In this document: positions 43,601 to 53,844 of the stretch, one piece after another
Position numbering within the stretch: the stretch's first letter is position 1
How the letters are laid out: every line of letters starts with the position of its first letter
Assembly (NCBI GenBank): GCA_030078075.1
Contig: CP119638.1
Coordinates: 2,235,001-2,299,000, forward strand
Length of the DNA: 64,000 nucleotides
Origin: Crithidia sp. LVH-60A
Taxonomy: Eukaryota; Euglenozoa; Kinetoplastea; Trypanosomatida; Trypanosomatidae
Reading direction: 5' to 3'
The notes under the pieces: model-generated
Seen by the model: the letters and a program-made list of their open reading frames with translations, nothing else
What the model was told of the DNA's origin: nothing
Database searches by the model: none
Translations under genes and position numbers: made by a program

Positions 43601-45281
43601 CATCGCACCAAAGAAGAAGCGCGTGGCGTCGACCGGCGCGCACGAGGCGCAGAAGCAGCCCGTCATCACAATCTCCACCCCAATCGTGCCGACGGTGTAG
43701 CCGTGACTGACAAGACGCACGTCCACGACGGTGCCGTCGTCCTCTGTAACGAGCAGAAGACGCTGACTGCCCTTCTCGCTCTCCGGCTTTGAGGCGTGGT
43801 GGGGTAGCACAACCACCGTCGCGTTGGCAAAGTTCAGATTCACTTTGACCAGCTCCGTCGACATGGCCTGCGAGGCGTTGCGCCACTGCACGCCCTCGAA
43901 GGTGACAGCAGACGACTTGAGGTTGCGCACCTCGTCCTCGCCGTTCGTGTTGATGTAGGCGCCGAAGCCGCTCTTGGTGCTGATGTGCAGCAGCATGTTC
44001 CGACTCACGCACAGCACAGCAGAGGGGACATCCCGAAAGGCAGGCAGCGGCGTCATGCCTGTCACATCGTACGGCAGACCATCCACCTCGCTTAGGGAGA
44101 GCATGTGCGGGGCTGCCGAGTTCGCCAGCGTCACCTTGATCCACTCGATGGAGCAGGTCAACATGTTCGACTCCACCGTCTTGCTGCGCCACTCCAGCAG
44201 CTTCACCCGCCCCGCCCAGGTGGGGTACTTCTCAAAGAGGAAAGCCAGCAGCGGCTCGCCGGCGGACTCGACGAAGTGCATGTCGCGCACGTTGCGCAGC
44301 GAGGGCTTCACCTCTTGCAGACGCCAGTGCGTGACGGCGCCGATGCGGAGCAGCATCGAAGTGCCAGGAGCCACGTCTGCCTCTGTCAGCGACTTCATGG
44401 GCACCGTTGTCGCGGAGGTAGAGACAGGCTCTGCAGCTGCGGGCGGGGCCACAGCCTCACGTTCCTCGTTCGCCTGCTCAACCACAGCCTCCTGCTCATT
44501 CTCAGCGTGATCGCCGTCCTCGTCGTCGTCGGAGTCCCCCCACGCGTTGAGGGCCACCGTCGTCACCTTTGCTGGCGCAGCAGCCGTCCGCGTGACAGCC
44601 GCACTGGCAGCAGTCGCCGCCGCCGCGTCCTCCTCACTTCCTCCTCCGCCTCCTACGGTGTTGTTATTGCCGTTGCCGAGCGTCGATGGCATGGCGGCAG
44701 GTGCGGCGGCCTCTGGAGACTCACGGGCAGCCTGCGCCGCTGCCAACGCGGCCGGCTCGAGCAGCTCCAGCACTGGGAAGAAGAACACCTCACTGCGCTT
44801 CGCTAGCACCGCCACGTAGGAGCCCGTCTGGTCCACCCGCAGCAGCGCATCGAGTGGGCAGTGATCGAGGACGAGCTGGCGGTCGTCGAGCTGGAGGAGC
44901 GCAACGGTGTCGAACTGCAAGGTGAGGGGGTTGAACTGCAGGAAGGAGACGTGGAAGTCGTCGAGCAGCAGCACGAGAATGTCTGACGCGGCGCGAAAAG
45001 GACGGCATGTGGCGGCAGCGAGAGGCGGGGCATGGAGGGAAGACTTCCGCCACCAGCCCCAACTGGTCCAGTGGGACATGAGCCTCACTGCTGCTGCTGC
45101 CCACCGGCAGAGGCGACGCCGAGGAAGCCCCCTTTAGCCGATACAACGCGAGGTGGTTTTGACGGATGACCACCACCTCCTTTGCCTTCTGTGCGACGAG
45201 GGAGTCGGGCAGGAAGTAGCCGGAGACGGTGTGAGTAACAACCGAGGCGGGCAGCGACGGGGCGACGGCGGTGTGCAACAT
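40613..45281 (-). CDS. CPSF160: CPSF160 (CPSF1) cleavage and polyadenylation factor subunit
   Basis: About 1555 residues, the usual size of the family. The ATG at 45281 begins MLHTAVAPSLPASVVTHTVS. One extra base in the G4 run at 45027-45030 separates the first 75 codons from the 1491-codon remainder; corrected, it reads FPPCPPLAAATCRPF. Seen: N-terminal beta-propeller strands (ILVLLLDDFHVSFLQFNP), an Ala/acidic insert (EEDAAAATAAS, DSDDDEDGDH), many WD-like strands, and the CPSF_A C-terminus with AHAAGLPPRMFLTF, which lines up with the HHAGLNPRAF segment of animal CPSF160. CPSF160 scaffolds AAUAAA/3' processing; in trypanosomatids 3' cleavage is coupled to trans-splicing of the next gene. 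High confidence. Confidence 0.88.
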
Positions 45282-45804
45282 CGTGTCAGACGAAACTAAA
45301 AAAATAATCTAGAAAGTCAATACCTACCTTTGCTAAAAAAAGGAGGTAGTTGGTGTTGAGCAGAAGAAGAGAGAGAGAGAGGGAGGAGAAAGAAGACTTG
45401 AAAGTAGACAATAGTGTTGGATACGGACAACGCACACGCACAGCATCGCCAGGAGTCGCTAATTTGCCTTTGCAAACATTCTAAAGAGAGAAAAACATGC
45501 CAATGTCTCAGCCAGCCGGTAAGCCGTTGCAACTGCAACAGAATACAGAGAGCTTCCGTCATTGCTTTCGCACCGCTTTCAACATCTTCGGGCGTGACAC
45601 TTTGAGAGGTCACGGAGAGCTGAACCGGTAATAGTCCGTTTTGGGAACTTGGGGAAAGAAAAGTACGTGTACAAGTGTGCGGGGAGAGATGACACTTTAT
45701 CTAAGCGACCCACAGCAACAGGGAAGCGATCGACGTGAATCACGGGCACGGGGATGGTGTCACGCGAAATAGCAAACGGAAGAAAGAAAGAAAAAATAAA
45801 ACGC
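45282..45804 (-). other. Intergenic
   Basis: About 520 bases. The GA-rich stretch at 45365-45400 gives a pyrimidine tract upstream of CPSF160 in the minus sense. Nothing else recognised. Confidence 0.5.
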
Positions 45805-47690
45805 CTATCCGAAGAGATCCTCCAAGGTCTTGATGAGGCAGACAAGTGCGCGACTCTCGTTGGATTGACAGCGGTCAAGCAACTCGCTGTAGCGCGGCTT
45901 GAAGGAGTGGCACACCACGTACTCGAGCGCGGCGGCGTTGCTGGACATGAGCCGGTAGAGCGCCAGCAGCGCCATGTTGAAGGACGGCTCCGGCAGCTGC
46001 TCAACGCTGCGGAAGCGCACGTTGTACAGCAGCAGCGTCACGAGCCGCAGGGCGTAGTGCTCGTCGTACAGCTGCGACATGTCCCGTTTCAGCGAGGGGA
46101 CTGGTGGTGATAACGATGCCCAGCGACAGGTTTAGCGCCAGACAGGCCGCCGTGTACACCACCGCGCCGCTTGTGTCCATCAGGCCGAGGCCCACCAGCG
46201 ACACCCACGAGTCGCGGTAGCGGCTGTCGGTGTAGATGATGGCGCCGTGCGTTGAGCAGGCCAGGTTGCACAGCAGCCGCAGCATCGCAACCCGACCATC
46301 CGGCAGCAGGCGAGGGAAGTCGCGGGCCGCCAACACCAGAAGAGAGAGCAGCTTCGGGTGGAAGGCGCAGGTGATGAGGCAGGCACGGTGGAGGATGGCG
46401 ACACGCATGCTGTTGAAGATGGGGCCCCACATCGTCATCGGGCTGCGCAGCAGCGATTCCACCACCATCTCGACATAGTTGAGGATCAGCTTTGGTGCGA
46501 TCGTGTCGGCACCGCTGGCAAGCGCCTCCGCGGTTTGCTCCAGAACCTCCAAGGCTGCCGGCTTCACCAACTTGCGTGCTACAAGGCCCTTCAGGAAAGG
46601 GACGAACACCCAGCAGGAGACGGCGCGCAAAGTGCGGATCGGCTGCGCGAAAGATCACCGCCGCAGTAGGCGGCAGCGCAAGGACACCACACGCCGTAGA
46701 GGCGCTGAGCTGCATGTCGACGCTGCACTGCCGCTCCACGACGCGCGACAGCACCTGACGCGCCACAGCGCTCTGGATGCCGTGTGTGGTGAGCGTCATG
46801 GCCTCCACGACGGCCGCCCCCAGCGGTGTCTTGACGAGGCGGTTCACCGTTTCAAAGAGGTAAGACGGGATCGCCGCCTCCTCACCCAGCAGATACTGCA
46901 CCGCTTCGTTGGTGAAGTGATGGCAGTTGTGGCGTACCGGGTGGTAGTCGTGGATCTGGTTCACGTGCAGGCCACGCAGCGCCACCCACCGCCAGAACTC
47001 CGTCACGGTGCGCTGCGTCACGCCGAGGCGGTGCCGTTTGTACTTGTTGCCAAACCGCGTCCGCCCCGCCGCCGCCACGCCGATGCCGCCTTCGAAGTAG
47101 AACTCCAGGCCGTAGCACACCACACCGGAGTGGTAGACGCCAGGCGTCTCGATCCCGACGAGGTCCTTGCTGTACTTCTTCAGGAACCCGTGCGAGAGGT
47201 CGTAGACGTGCAGCTCCACCTCCATCTCCCCTGTGGTGGGGACGCAGTGGTCGAGTACGAAGCTGAAGCAGTCGCGGACAGCTGCACCAGGGGTAGAGCG
47301 CTCGTTCGGTGGCCGGAGGGAGGCGTTGCGGCTTAAATGGCACTTCCCGACAACCCTCGGCGCTGATGTGCTCTGCCCCATCATCGACGCCTCCACCGGC
47401 ACACAGCTGACGGAAAGGTGGCGGGAGTTGAACGGCGCCGTGACTCCTGGTCGGCCATGCGTGTACTCGGTCATGATGAGCGGTGTGAGGATGGGCAGGT
47501 CGTGCTCGCTCTCGGTGGAGTCGCGGTGAACTGAGAGGTAGAGGTTGCGGTCGCGTGGTTTGCGCCATGGCGTCGGCACCGCTTTCGGTGGCAGCAGCAC
47601 GCTTTCGCTGACGTCTAACGGGTCTGCATGCTCCATGTTGGTGTAGAGCGCGGGATCGCCCCCGCTCCTCAACTGCGACGTATCGGACAT
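45805..47690 (-). CDS. DeSI-type PPPDE isopeptidase fused to a PUL domain
   Basis: About 627 residues. The ATG at 47690 begins MSDTSQLRSGG. After a 150-residue Pro/Ser-rich lead comes a PPPDE domain: ELHVYDLSHG, VYHSGVVCYGLEFYFEGG with the catalytic His187, and VRHNCHHFTNEAVQYLLG with the catalytic Cys256. After a linker, an all-helical C-terminus (SCWVFVPFLKGLVARK to the end) fits a PUL domain, which binds Cdc48/p97. Two extra bases break the frame, near 46650 and in the G4 run at 46096-46099; corrected, the second junction reads ITTSPSLKRDMSQLYDEHY. DeSI enzymes remove SUMO or ubiquitin from substrates. Catalytic residues are intact, so it is likely active. PUL is inferred from helical pattern and position. 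Confidence 0.75.
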
Positions 47691-48678
47691 TTTTACTGAA
47701 AAACACACACCGCGTACAGGAAAAAAACAATAAAAACTGCGCGCACGCACACACACGCAAAAAAATGACGGATAAGTTACTTACGTGGGTAGCTGCACGC
47801 ACGCATAGTTGCTGGGTCACCAAAAGGAGACACAGGAGAGCGCAGAAGATTTCCTTCTGTCTTCTCTGCAGTTGTTGGCGCGTACCTTCCAAGAGCCTTC
47901 CTGTGAGGGCAATTAGGCTGGGAAAGGAAGGTGAGGGGAGCGAGAGGGAGCTCCGAAGAATTCACACGACACTCGAGTTCTGTTAAGCGCGAAACAAAGA
48001 TTAAACAGAGGTGCGTAGTGTCGCACTCGTTAACAAATATATATCTTTAAAAGAAGAAAGAGATGGATGCTGGTGGTTAAGCAGCGAACAATGTAAAGAC
48101 TATCAACGCGTACACTCGGCTGTGGTGCTCGGCGGAAGAGGCGAAGCACTCGTACTGCTTTCTGTTCTCCTTTTCTCTCTTAAGAACACCGAGATGTCCA
48201 TATAATACGCAAAAGAGGAAGGGTGAAAGAGGTGCAAAGGAGTCGAAAAGAAAGACTCGGAGCCAGATTCCGTTTGCATAGATGGCATGTATGGAGAAGA
48301 AGTATACAGCACGACACCAGCACACCGAACCTACATTCTCTTCAGCACGATCGTAAAGGTCACATCTCAGAGAGAAAAGTCTCAGGACAATCCGAATACC
48401 TTAAATTAACGTTGCCAGTTCCTCTTTGTTGTTGTTATTACGAGCGGATGTGCCACCAAAAGCTTCAAGCTCATGCCGCTTTTCGGTGGAAGCTCAAGAA
48501 AGGCGCAAATACGCAATAATATGGAAAAAATGAGAGCAGAAACAAAAAAGACGAAACCGATTAGCCGCAGCTTCGCAGACTATTTACCACGATTCAGCCC
48601 ACGGCCATCAAGACCAGATCGTGTGCCAGACAACAGCGTTGCCCAAAGGGGAGAAAATAGAGAAAAGGGTTGTCTTGG
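47691..48678 (-). other. Intergenic
   Basis: About 1 kb. CA-rich and A-rich sequence at 47700-47765 serves the DeSI-PUL gene. The rest shows no gene, no tRNA and no repeat. Confidence 0.5.
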
Positions 48679-49954
48679 TCAAGCATCATCATCATCGCTG
48701 ATCTCGAAGGCTTCCTCTTTGGTAGCTCCGCTCGTGGGCTGCACAACAACGGCAAGGGAAGGTACGGAGCTATTAGGGCTTCTCTCGCCGGGAGATTCGA
48801 CACGCACCGTTTTGGACGGTGGTGCACTATCCTTCTCCGTCTCTGAGTTTCCAAAGAGCAAGGCAACAGGAGCACCGTCGTCATCACCACCGTCGTTGTC
48901 GTCTGTGCAGAGCTGGCACGTGTGCGCACTCGCTTCGTTGCTGAACCCGCACCGAGTGCACTTCCAGCTGCCGTCGCTGGACTCCGCGGCTGATTGACAA
49001 CACGGAATGTGATCCGGTACGTCTTCCTCATCGTCCTCCTCCGTAGTATCTGCCGCTTGTCCAACGGAAGGGCCGCTACTCCCTGCACTATTCTGAGGGC
49101 CCGTCTCTGCAGCTGGTATATTTGGCGTACTTCTCGTGTGTGCCTGTCGCCGCTCCGCAGCTTGTGCGAGAATCTGCCGAAGAGCATCGCGCGTTGGGGT
49201 GGCGCCGGGTGTGATATCAAAGGAGCGGAGGTTACCACCCTCACCGAGGCGACGTCCTTCGCCAGGGAAAACAACCGCGCCAGTAGAAATATTGGAGGCG
49301 CTGCGTGGTGGAGCTGCAGGCGGAAGTGGGATTTGCGGTGGAGGGAGTCCCTGGCCGCTTCGTAATTGTCACTGTACCGCTACGACTGCGTGTGGTGGTA
49401 GTGGTGCCGCCGCGTCCTGTTGATGCTTGCGGCCCGCCTAGTCGATGCCCTCCACGGCTCGGCATTCCACCACGTGTTGCTCCCCTCCCCTTACCACGTG
49501 GCGCACTCGCCGATGGCTGCGAGGGTGCATAGGCTGCTTCTGGGTAGAGCTGCTTGCCCTGCGCGATCATCGCCACTTCCAGCGCCTCACACTCCTTCAC
49601 GAGGTCGTAGTACAGGTTCCAAAAGGCGCGGTCGTGGCGGGAGTGCACGCAGTGCGTGAACTCGTGGAGCGCCGTACAAAGCACTTCGTGAAAGGGCAGA
49701 AACTCGCTGCGCTTGCCAGGGAGGCGAAAGCGCACGCAGACTTCACGGCCAGCGTTGACGTTGAGGCCCAGCAGCGAGGCGCCACGTGGGTAGAATTCCT
49801 TAATAACGCCGACACGCCACCCACGTCGCGGCAGCAGCACACTAGCGCGTTGGACGATGTGGTCCATGTAGGAGCGCGCGAGCTCATCGTTCTGCCAGCC
49901 AAGGGTGGTGGTCGTCCCGATATGGGGGAATTGCGCCATGAATGCGTTTGACAT
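48679..49954 (-). CDS. Wss1/SPRTN-like WLM metalloprotease with SHP box, RanBP2 zinc finger and SIM
   Basis: About 424 residues. The ATG at 49954 begins MSNAFMAQFPHIG. The WLM domain has LHEFTHCVHSRHD with zinc ligands His97, His101 and His107 and catalytic Glu98. An Arg/Gly/Pro-rich linker holds one extra base somewhere in 49325-49365. In the continuing frame follow FPGEGRRLG (49243-49269), a good SHP box for Cdc48/p97; a RanBP2-type zinc finger (W-K-C-x2-C, three residues, N, then C-x2-C, 48907-48966); and the C-terminus EEAFEISDDDDA, a SUMO-interacting motif followed by acids. Wss1 and SPRTN proteases digest DNA-protein crosslinks, recruited by Cdc48, SUMO and ubiquitin. All modules are visible in the sequence; the role is from the family. 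Confidence 0.82.
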
Positions 49955-50194
49955 GATTTTAGACTAATGAATTAAATCGGTAGCTTTAAGTGTGTGCCTC
50001 GGTGCTTTCAGGAAGGAAGAAGTACCACATCAACAAGTCTCTCGACACGCAAAAACAATAGCAAAAAAAAGGAGGAATAAGAGGTACTTTCTCCAACACC
50101 TTCGCAAAAGGCGTTACCGAGGAAATAGAAGAAGCACGTGAGAGGGTGTGTGACCTTGACGCGTGGGCCTTTTTTTTTTTTTTTATTTTGTGCG

Positions 50195-50234
<40 letters not shown>

Positions 50235-50637
50235 GATGATAAAAGAGAGGAGTGCCACAGATAAGTCACTAACTAAAAAGACAATATGCAGGCCGAACAC
50301 CTCACCATCTCTTTCTTTCTTGCGGGTTGTTTGTACACCGCTCGTAATGTCCCTTGTGTTTAGTTCGTTCGAATGTCGGATTCAACATTCAGCAATTAAA
50401 CCACGCAAAAGATTGCGTGCAGGCACTGTCCGATGCCTTTCCCCTCGAGTACAACCGTCTTCTCTGTATTTTTTTTTCCAAATGTCACCCTTTATTACTC
50501 AGACAAAGAGTGCGAGAGAAGTACTGTAAAGATGTCCACCACGTTACTCCGGCACCACACAAAAATGTATGAAGAAAAAAACGAAACGGTACGTAATTCA
50601 ACGCCAGTGCCTCACCTGCGCGGCAAGACCTTCGACT
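49955..50637 (-). other. Intergenic with very long A and T runs
   Basis: About 680 bases, including a T15 run and an A37 run (listed). In the minus sense the A37 run is an unusually long pyrimidine tract upstream of the protease gene. No gene seen. Confidence 0.5.
50170..50231. repeat. T15 and A37 homopolymer pair
   Basis: Fifteen T at 50170-50184, ten mixed bases, then thirty-seven A at 50195-50231. The arms are complementary and could pair. In the transcribed sense this is T37 followed later by A15. The length makes exact base count unreliable. Confidence 0.8.
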
Positions 50638-51468
50638 CTACTTCCCAATGCGCGCGTCGCTGAACTCCTGCGCCATGTGCTGCGCATACCACCACTCCAG
50701 CCCCTTCGGGATCACCGTCGTGTTCAGCACGTAGTCAAAGAACTGCTGCTGCTGCGTGACGTACGCCTCGGCAGATGGAAAGTTCGGTGGCCACAGGTGG
50801 CGCTGTCCCATCGCGATGCTACTCACCACAAATTCTGGGCCGGTGGTTTGGTGGAAAATTGTCTTGCCCATCAGGTGATCTAGCTCGTGCATGAGACAGC
50901 GTGCCCGCATCCCTTCTAGCACCTCCACCTTCTTGTTGCCATGCTGGTCCAGCCCTGAGCAGGTGATGCGCTGCGGCCGCACCACCCACGCCGTCGTCGC
51001 ACCACACGAGATGCAATTCTCCCACATGCCGTACATCGGCGCCACCGAGTTGCGGTCGTCGTAGCCGGGCACGGTCGGGTTCACCCACACCTCGAAGTCG
51101 CGCTCGTCGGGGTTGCTCTTGATGAGGATCACCGCGGCGTCCCAATGCGCCTTGGGGGCACTGAAGGAGAGACAGTGCAGGTCGGTGGCCAGCTTGTCCA
51201 TGTCCATGAGGCGCGACATGAAGGCAGAGGAGAGAATCTCGTTCTCGTTGACGTGGAGGACGGGCCGTGTCATGCAGCGGTGGGGGTAGGCGGCGACACG
51301 GGCCATCGCCTTGCCTTCCCTCTCCAGAGCCTCCGTGACTGTGTCCTTTAAGCTGCTGGACGATGACGAGGAGGCGGAGGCATCCGAAGGTGTTGACGTG
51401 GCGGAGCACCGCAGCACCCTCGAGCCGGCTCCGACGAGCGCACGAACGACGCCGCTGCGACGCAGCAT
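50638..51468 (-). CDS. PDF: Peptide deformylase, mitochondrial type
   Basis: 276 residues, intact frame, ATG at 51468. The basic N-terminus (MLRRSGVVRALVGAGSRVLR) followed by a Ser run fits a mitochondrial presequence. Motifs: SFSAPKAHWDAA (equivalent to G-x-G-x-A-A-x-Q, with the glycines changed), GMWENCISCG (E-G-C-L-S equivalent, metal ligand Cys152) and LMHELDHLMG (His194, Glu195, His198). PDF removes the formyl group from the first Met of mitochondrially made proteins. All three metal ligands and the catalytic Glu are present, so activity is expected despite divergence of motif I. Trypanosomatids have two PDF-like genes; I cannot say which this is. Confidence 0.88.
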   Translation of the reverse strand: MLRRSGVVRALVGAGSRVLRCSATSTPSDASASSSSSSSLKDTVTEALEREGKAMARVAAYPHRCMTRPVLHVNENEILSSAFMSRLMDMDKLATDLHCLSFSAPKAHWDAAVILIKSNPDERDFEVWVNPTVPGYDDRNSVAPMYGMWENCISCGATTAWVVRPQRITCSGLDQHGNKKVEVLEGMRARCLMHELDHLMGKTIFHQTTGPEFVVSSIAMGQRHLWPPNFPSAEAYVTQQQQFFDYVLNTTVIPKGLEWWYAQHMAQEFSDARIGK

Positions 51469-52170
51469 TCGCGATTACGAGTGTTGGAGAAGCTTATGCA
51501 ACAAATAATACGCAGCGTCCGGCAGCGCTGGAAAGTGGGCAAAATTACTACTCTCTTTGCACTTCTTGGAAGAAACTCAAAAGACCGAGATGCGAAGAAA
51601 GCAAAGATGGACGTTGAGCAATGAAAATAGAAATTTGAGAGGACCAGCAGAAGGCAACGCCCTTTTGCAGCGATGTTCTCCCGGCGCTATCATGAAAAGC
51701 GCAGGGACTTTCAGTCGCTTTTTTAAACATTGCGACTCAAGCGTCTTTTCTCTTTATTTTTCCGCGGAACAACAGTCCACTCGAGAGAAGAGCTCTGTCC
51801 CCAAGAACCACATCTTCAAGTCGAAACTCAAGTGTCACCGTACACTCGCCATCCATACACAAAAAATATATTTTTTTGGAGTTGTTTTCTCTGGCGCACA
51901 GGACCTGCTCAACATGTTCACAGCCTTAACATAACGTGAAAAAAAAAAACACGGCGCAGACTGAGCAATGGTGGTCCTTTACCATCCACCAAAGAAGCAA
52001 AGACTTGAGCAAGAGGGAAACCAAAATAAGCAATAATGAAAAGGCAACAGCGTCAACAGCTCATAAGAGAGAGAGAGGCAAACTTCTACATAGGCGGCAG
52101 AGAAAAAAAAAAAAGAAGTCGAGTGAAAAAAAAAAAAAAAACTTACGCGTTATCACGGGCACCGCTGTCG
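51469..52170 (-). other. Intergenic
   Basis: About 700 bases, A-rich runs at 51940-51948, 52104-52115 and 52126-52140. No gene recognised on either strand. Confidence 0.5.
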
Positions 52171-53844
52171 TCACTGACGGCGCTTCTCGGCTATCCACGC
52201 CTTAATAGTTTGCGTCGCCAGCCGAAAATCTTTCCGGTAAATGGTGAAGAGCGGCTCGTCCAGCAGATCCACCGCACGCAGCGGCTCCGCACCTTCGCGG
52301 TTGACAAGACACTTGCCACAGATGCTCAACACCTCCTGTGCTTCCTGCAACCGCTTTCCTGTTGGGTCCTGCGTCAGGAGCAAGGTTTCAACGTGCTCCC
52401 TGATGTTGCTCTCCCAGTCCAGCACGTACTGCCCGCCGTCCCATCGACTCAGCTGCGGGCCGTCACTGAAGTCGTTCACGATGTTGTTCGTAAAGAGCGG
52501 ATCGACGCCTGTCAGCAGCCCGGTCAGCAATAAGCCAAAGGCCCAGGTATCGGCGGTGTCGCTGAAGAGGCCGTGCGGGGACAGCCGCGTCGAGGGCGGG
52601 AGACGGCGCACTTCTCCACTGTGCGTCGTGTGTGGTGTCGACGCCACCAACTCAAAGTCGCACAGCGCGACGTCGCCGCTGTAGGAGAGCAGCACGTTGT
52701 CGAGGTGCAGGTCGTTGTGTGTGTAGCCGCTCGCCGACTCCCCGTGCGGTAGGTGGTGGTTCAGATAGGCGATCGCCTCGAGCACCTGAAAGGCGATGCA
52801 GCACACCACCTCCATCGAGTCCACCGGGCGGTACTTAACCACAGTGTTGAAGGCACCACGGTGCGTATCTTCGGAGGAGAAGGTGTCATCTAAGAAGCTG
52901 CTCGGCGGGCGTGACCGCGTCTCGGTGAGCGCGCCATCCTGCCCGTGCGGCGTGAAGCTCTGCAGGAACTCCTTTAAGCTGCAGTTGTACAGCGGCATCA
53001 AGAGGCCCACCTTCTTTGTGCCGCACGTCACAATGGCGTCGGGTAGAACCAGGTGCAGCGCCGCGTACTGCGCCTCGGCGGCACTGAGAAGCGGGCTGTG
53101 GACACTCTGGCAGTGGGCGCTGTTTCCTGCGCAGCGGTAGGCGGTGGACACGAAGGAGAGCTCCTCGGTGCTGATGTTGGTCGGGTAGCGCTTATACGCC
53201 TCCCGATCGCGTGCCGGCGGCGAGCTAAGGGACAGCGGCGAGAAGAAGGATGGCGCGCGTTGCTGGAAGACGTGGAGAAGGGCCGGAAACTTCACGCGGC
53301 AGACGAAGGAGCCGCGGTCGCCGCCGTAGCCGATGATGTCGCCCAAGTCGCCAAGAGACTCCTCCTCCAACACCGGCACGGGATCGTCCTCGGAGGCGGC
53401 ACCGGGCGAGGCTTCACCGGAGCTGTTGCCGGCATCCTTGTCGGCGACCGCACCCGCGCTGATAGTCGCACCTGCAGCGCCGCTACTGCGTTGCCCCGAC
53501 GTCTGCCGCGAGCAGAGCTCGTTACTGCTCTGGTTAAAGAAGAACTCGAAACGCGTCCCCGCTGCCTCGGTGTCCTCTTCCTCGTCGTCCTCGACCAACG
53601 GCCCACGCGACGGTGGTGCAGCCTGATGCATCGACTCTGGAAAGTAGTACGGCGCCATTGTTTCGCCTGCGCCGTTGCGGTCACGACCGGCGTGGACGCT
53701 GCTGTTGCTGTTCGTATTGGTGTCGTCGGAGAGGATCGTGGAGTCTTGGCTCACCACCGGCGCCTGCAGCCAGTAGCCGTGCATCGTGAAGTAGTCGTCG
53801 GCGCTGCTCGCGGCGACGTCAAGGGTGTTGCGGCTGCCAAGCAT
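52171..53844 (-). CDS. Atypical protein kinase (HND / DFE)
   Basis: 557 residues. The ATG at 53844 is used because the frame continues upstream only without any ATG. Residues 1-165 are low-complexity and acidic (EDDEEEDTEAA). The kinase-like fold begins with a glycine-rich stretch (GYGGDRGSFVCRVK, 172-185), although the N-lobe holds a long Ser/Pro insert. The catalytic loop is YTHNDLHLDNVLL (His376, Asp378, Asn383), so HRD is HND, and the metal motif is CDFEL (396-398), so DFG is DFE. DTADTWAFGLLLTGLLTG is the alpha-F region. Catalytic Asp, Asn and the DFx Asp are kept, so it may still be active; the VAIK Lys is not certain. No family beyond kinase-like is assigned. Confidence 0.7.
   Translation of the reverse strand: MLGSRNTLDVAASSADDYFTMHGYWLQAPVVSQDSTILSDDTNTNSNSSVHAGRDRNGAGETMAPYYFPESMHQAAPPSRGPLVEDDEEEDTEAAGTRFEFFFNQSSNELCSRQTSGQRSSGAAGATISAGAVADKDAGNSSGEASPGAASEDDPVPVLEEESLGDLGDIIGYGGDRGSFVCRVKFPALLHVFQQRAPSFFSPLSLSSPPARDREAYKRYPTNISTEELSFVSTAYRCAGNSAHCQSVHSPLLSAAEAQYAALHLVLPDAIVTCGTKKVGLLMPLYNCSLKEFLQSFTPHGQDGALTETRSRPPSSFLDDTFSSEDTHRGAFNTVVKYRPVDSMEVVCCIAFQVLEAIAYLNHHLPHGESASGYTHNDLHLDNVLLSYSGDVALCDFELVASTPHTTHSGEVRRLPPSTRLSPHGLFSDTADTWAFGLLLTGLLTGVDPLFTNNIVNDFSDGPQLSRWDGGQYVLDWESNIREHVETLLLTQDPTGKRLQEAQEVLSICGKCLVNREGAEPLRAVDLLDEPLFTIYRKDFRLATQTIKAWIAEKRRQ

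Noticed and set aside
41789-43792. A 667-codon open frame on the plus strand
   Set aside because: It is fully antisense to CPSF160. GC3-rich genes leave long open antisense frames, and its Arg/His/Val-rich text has no domain.
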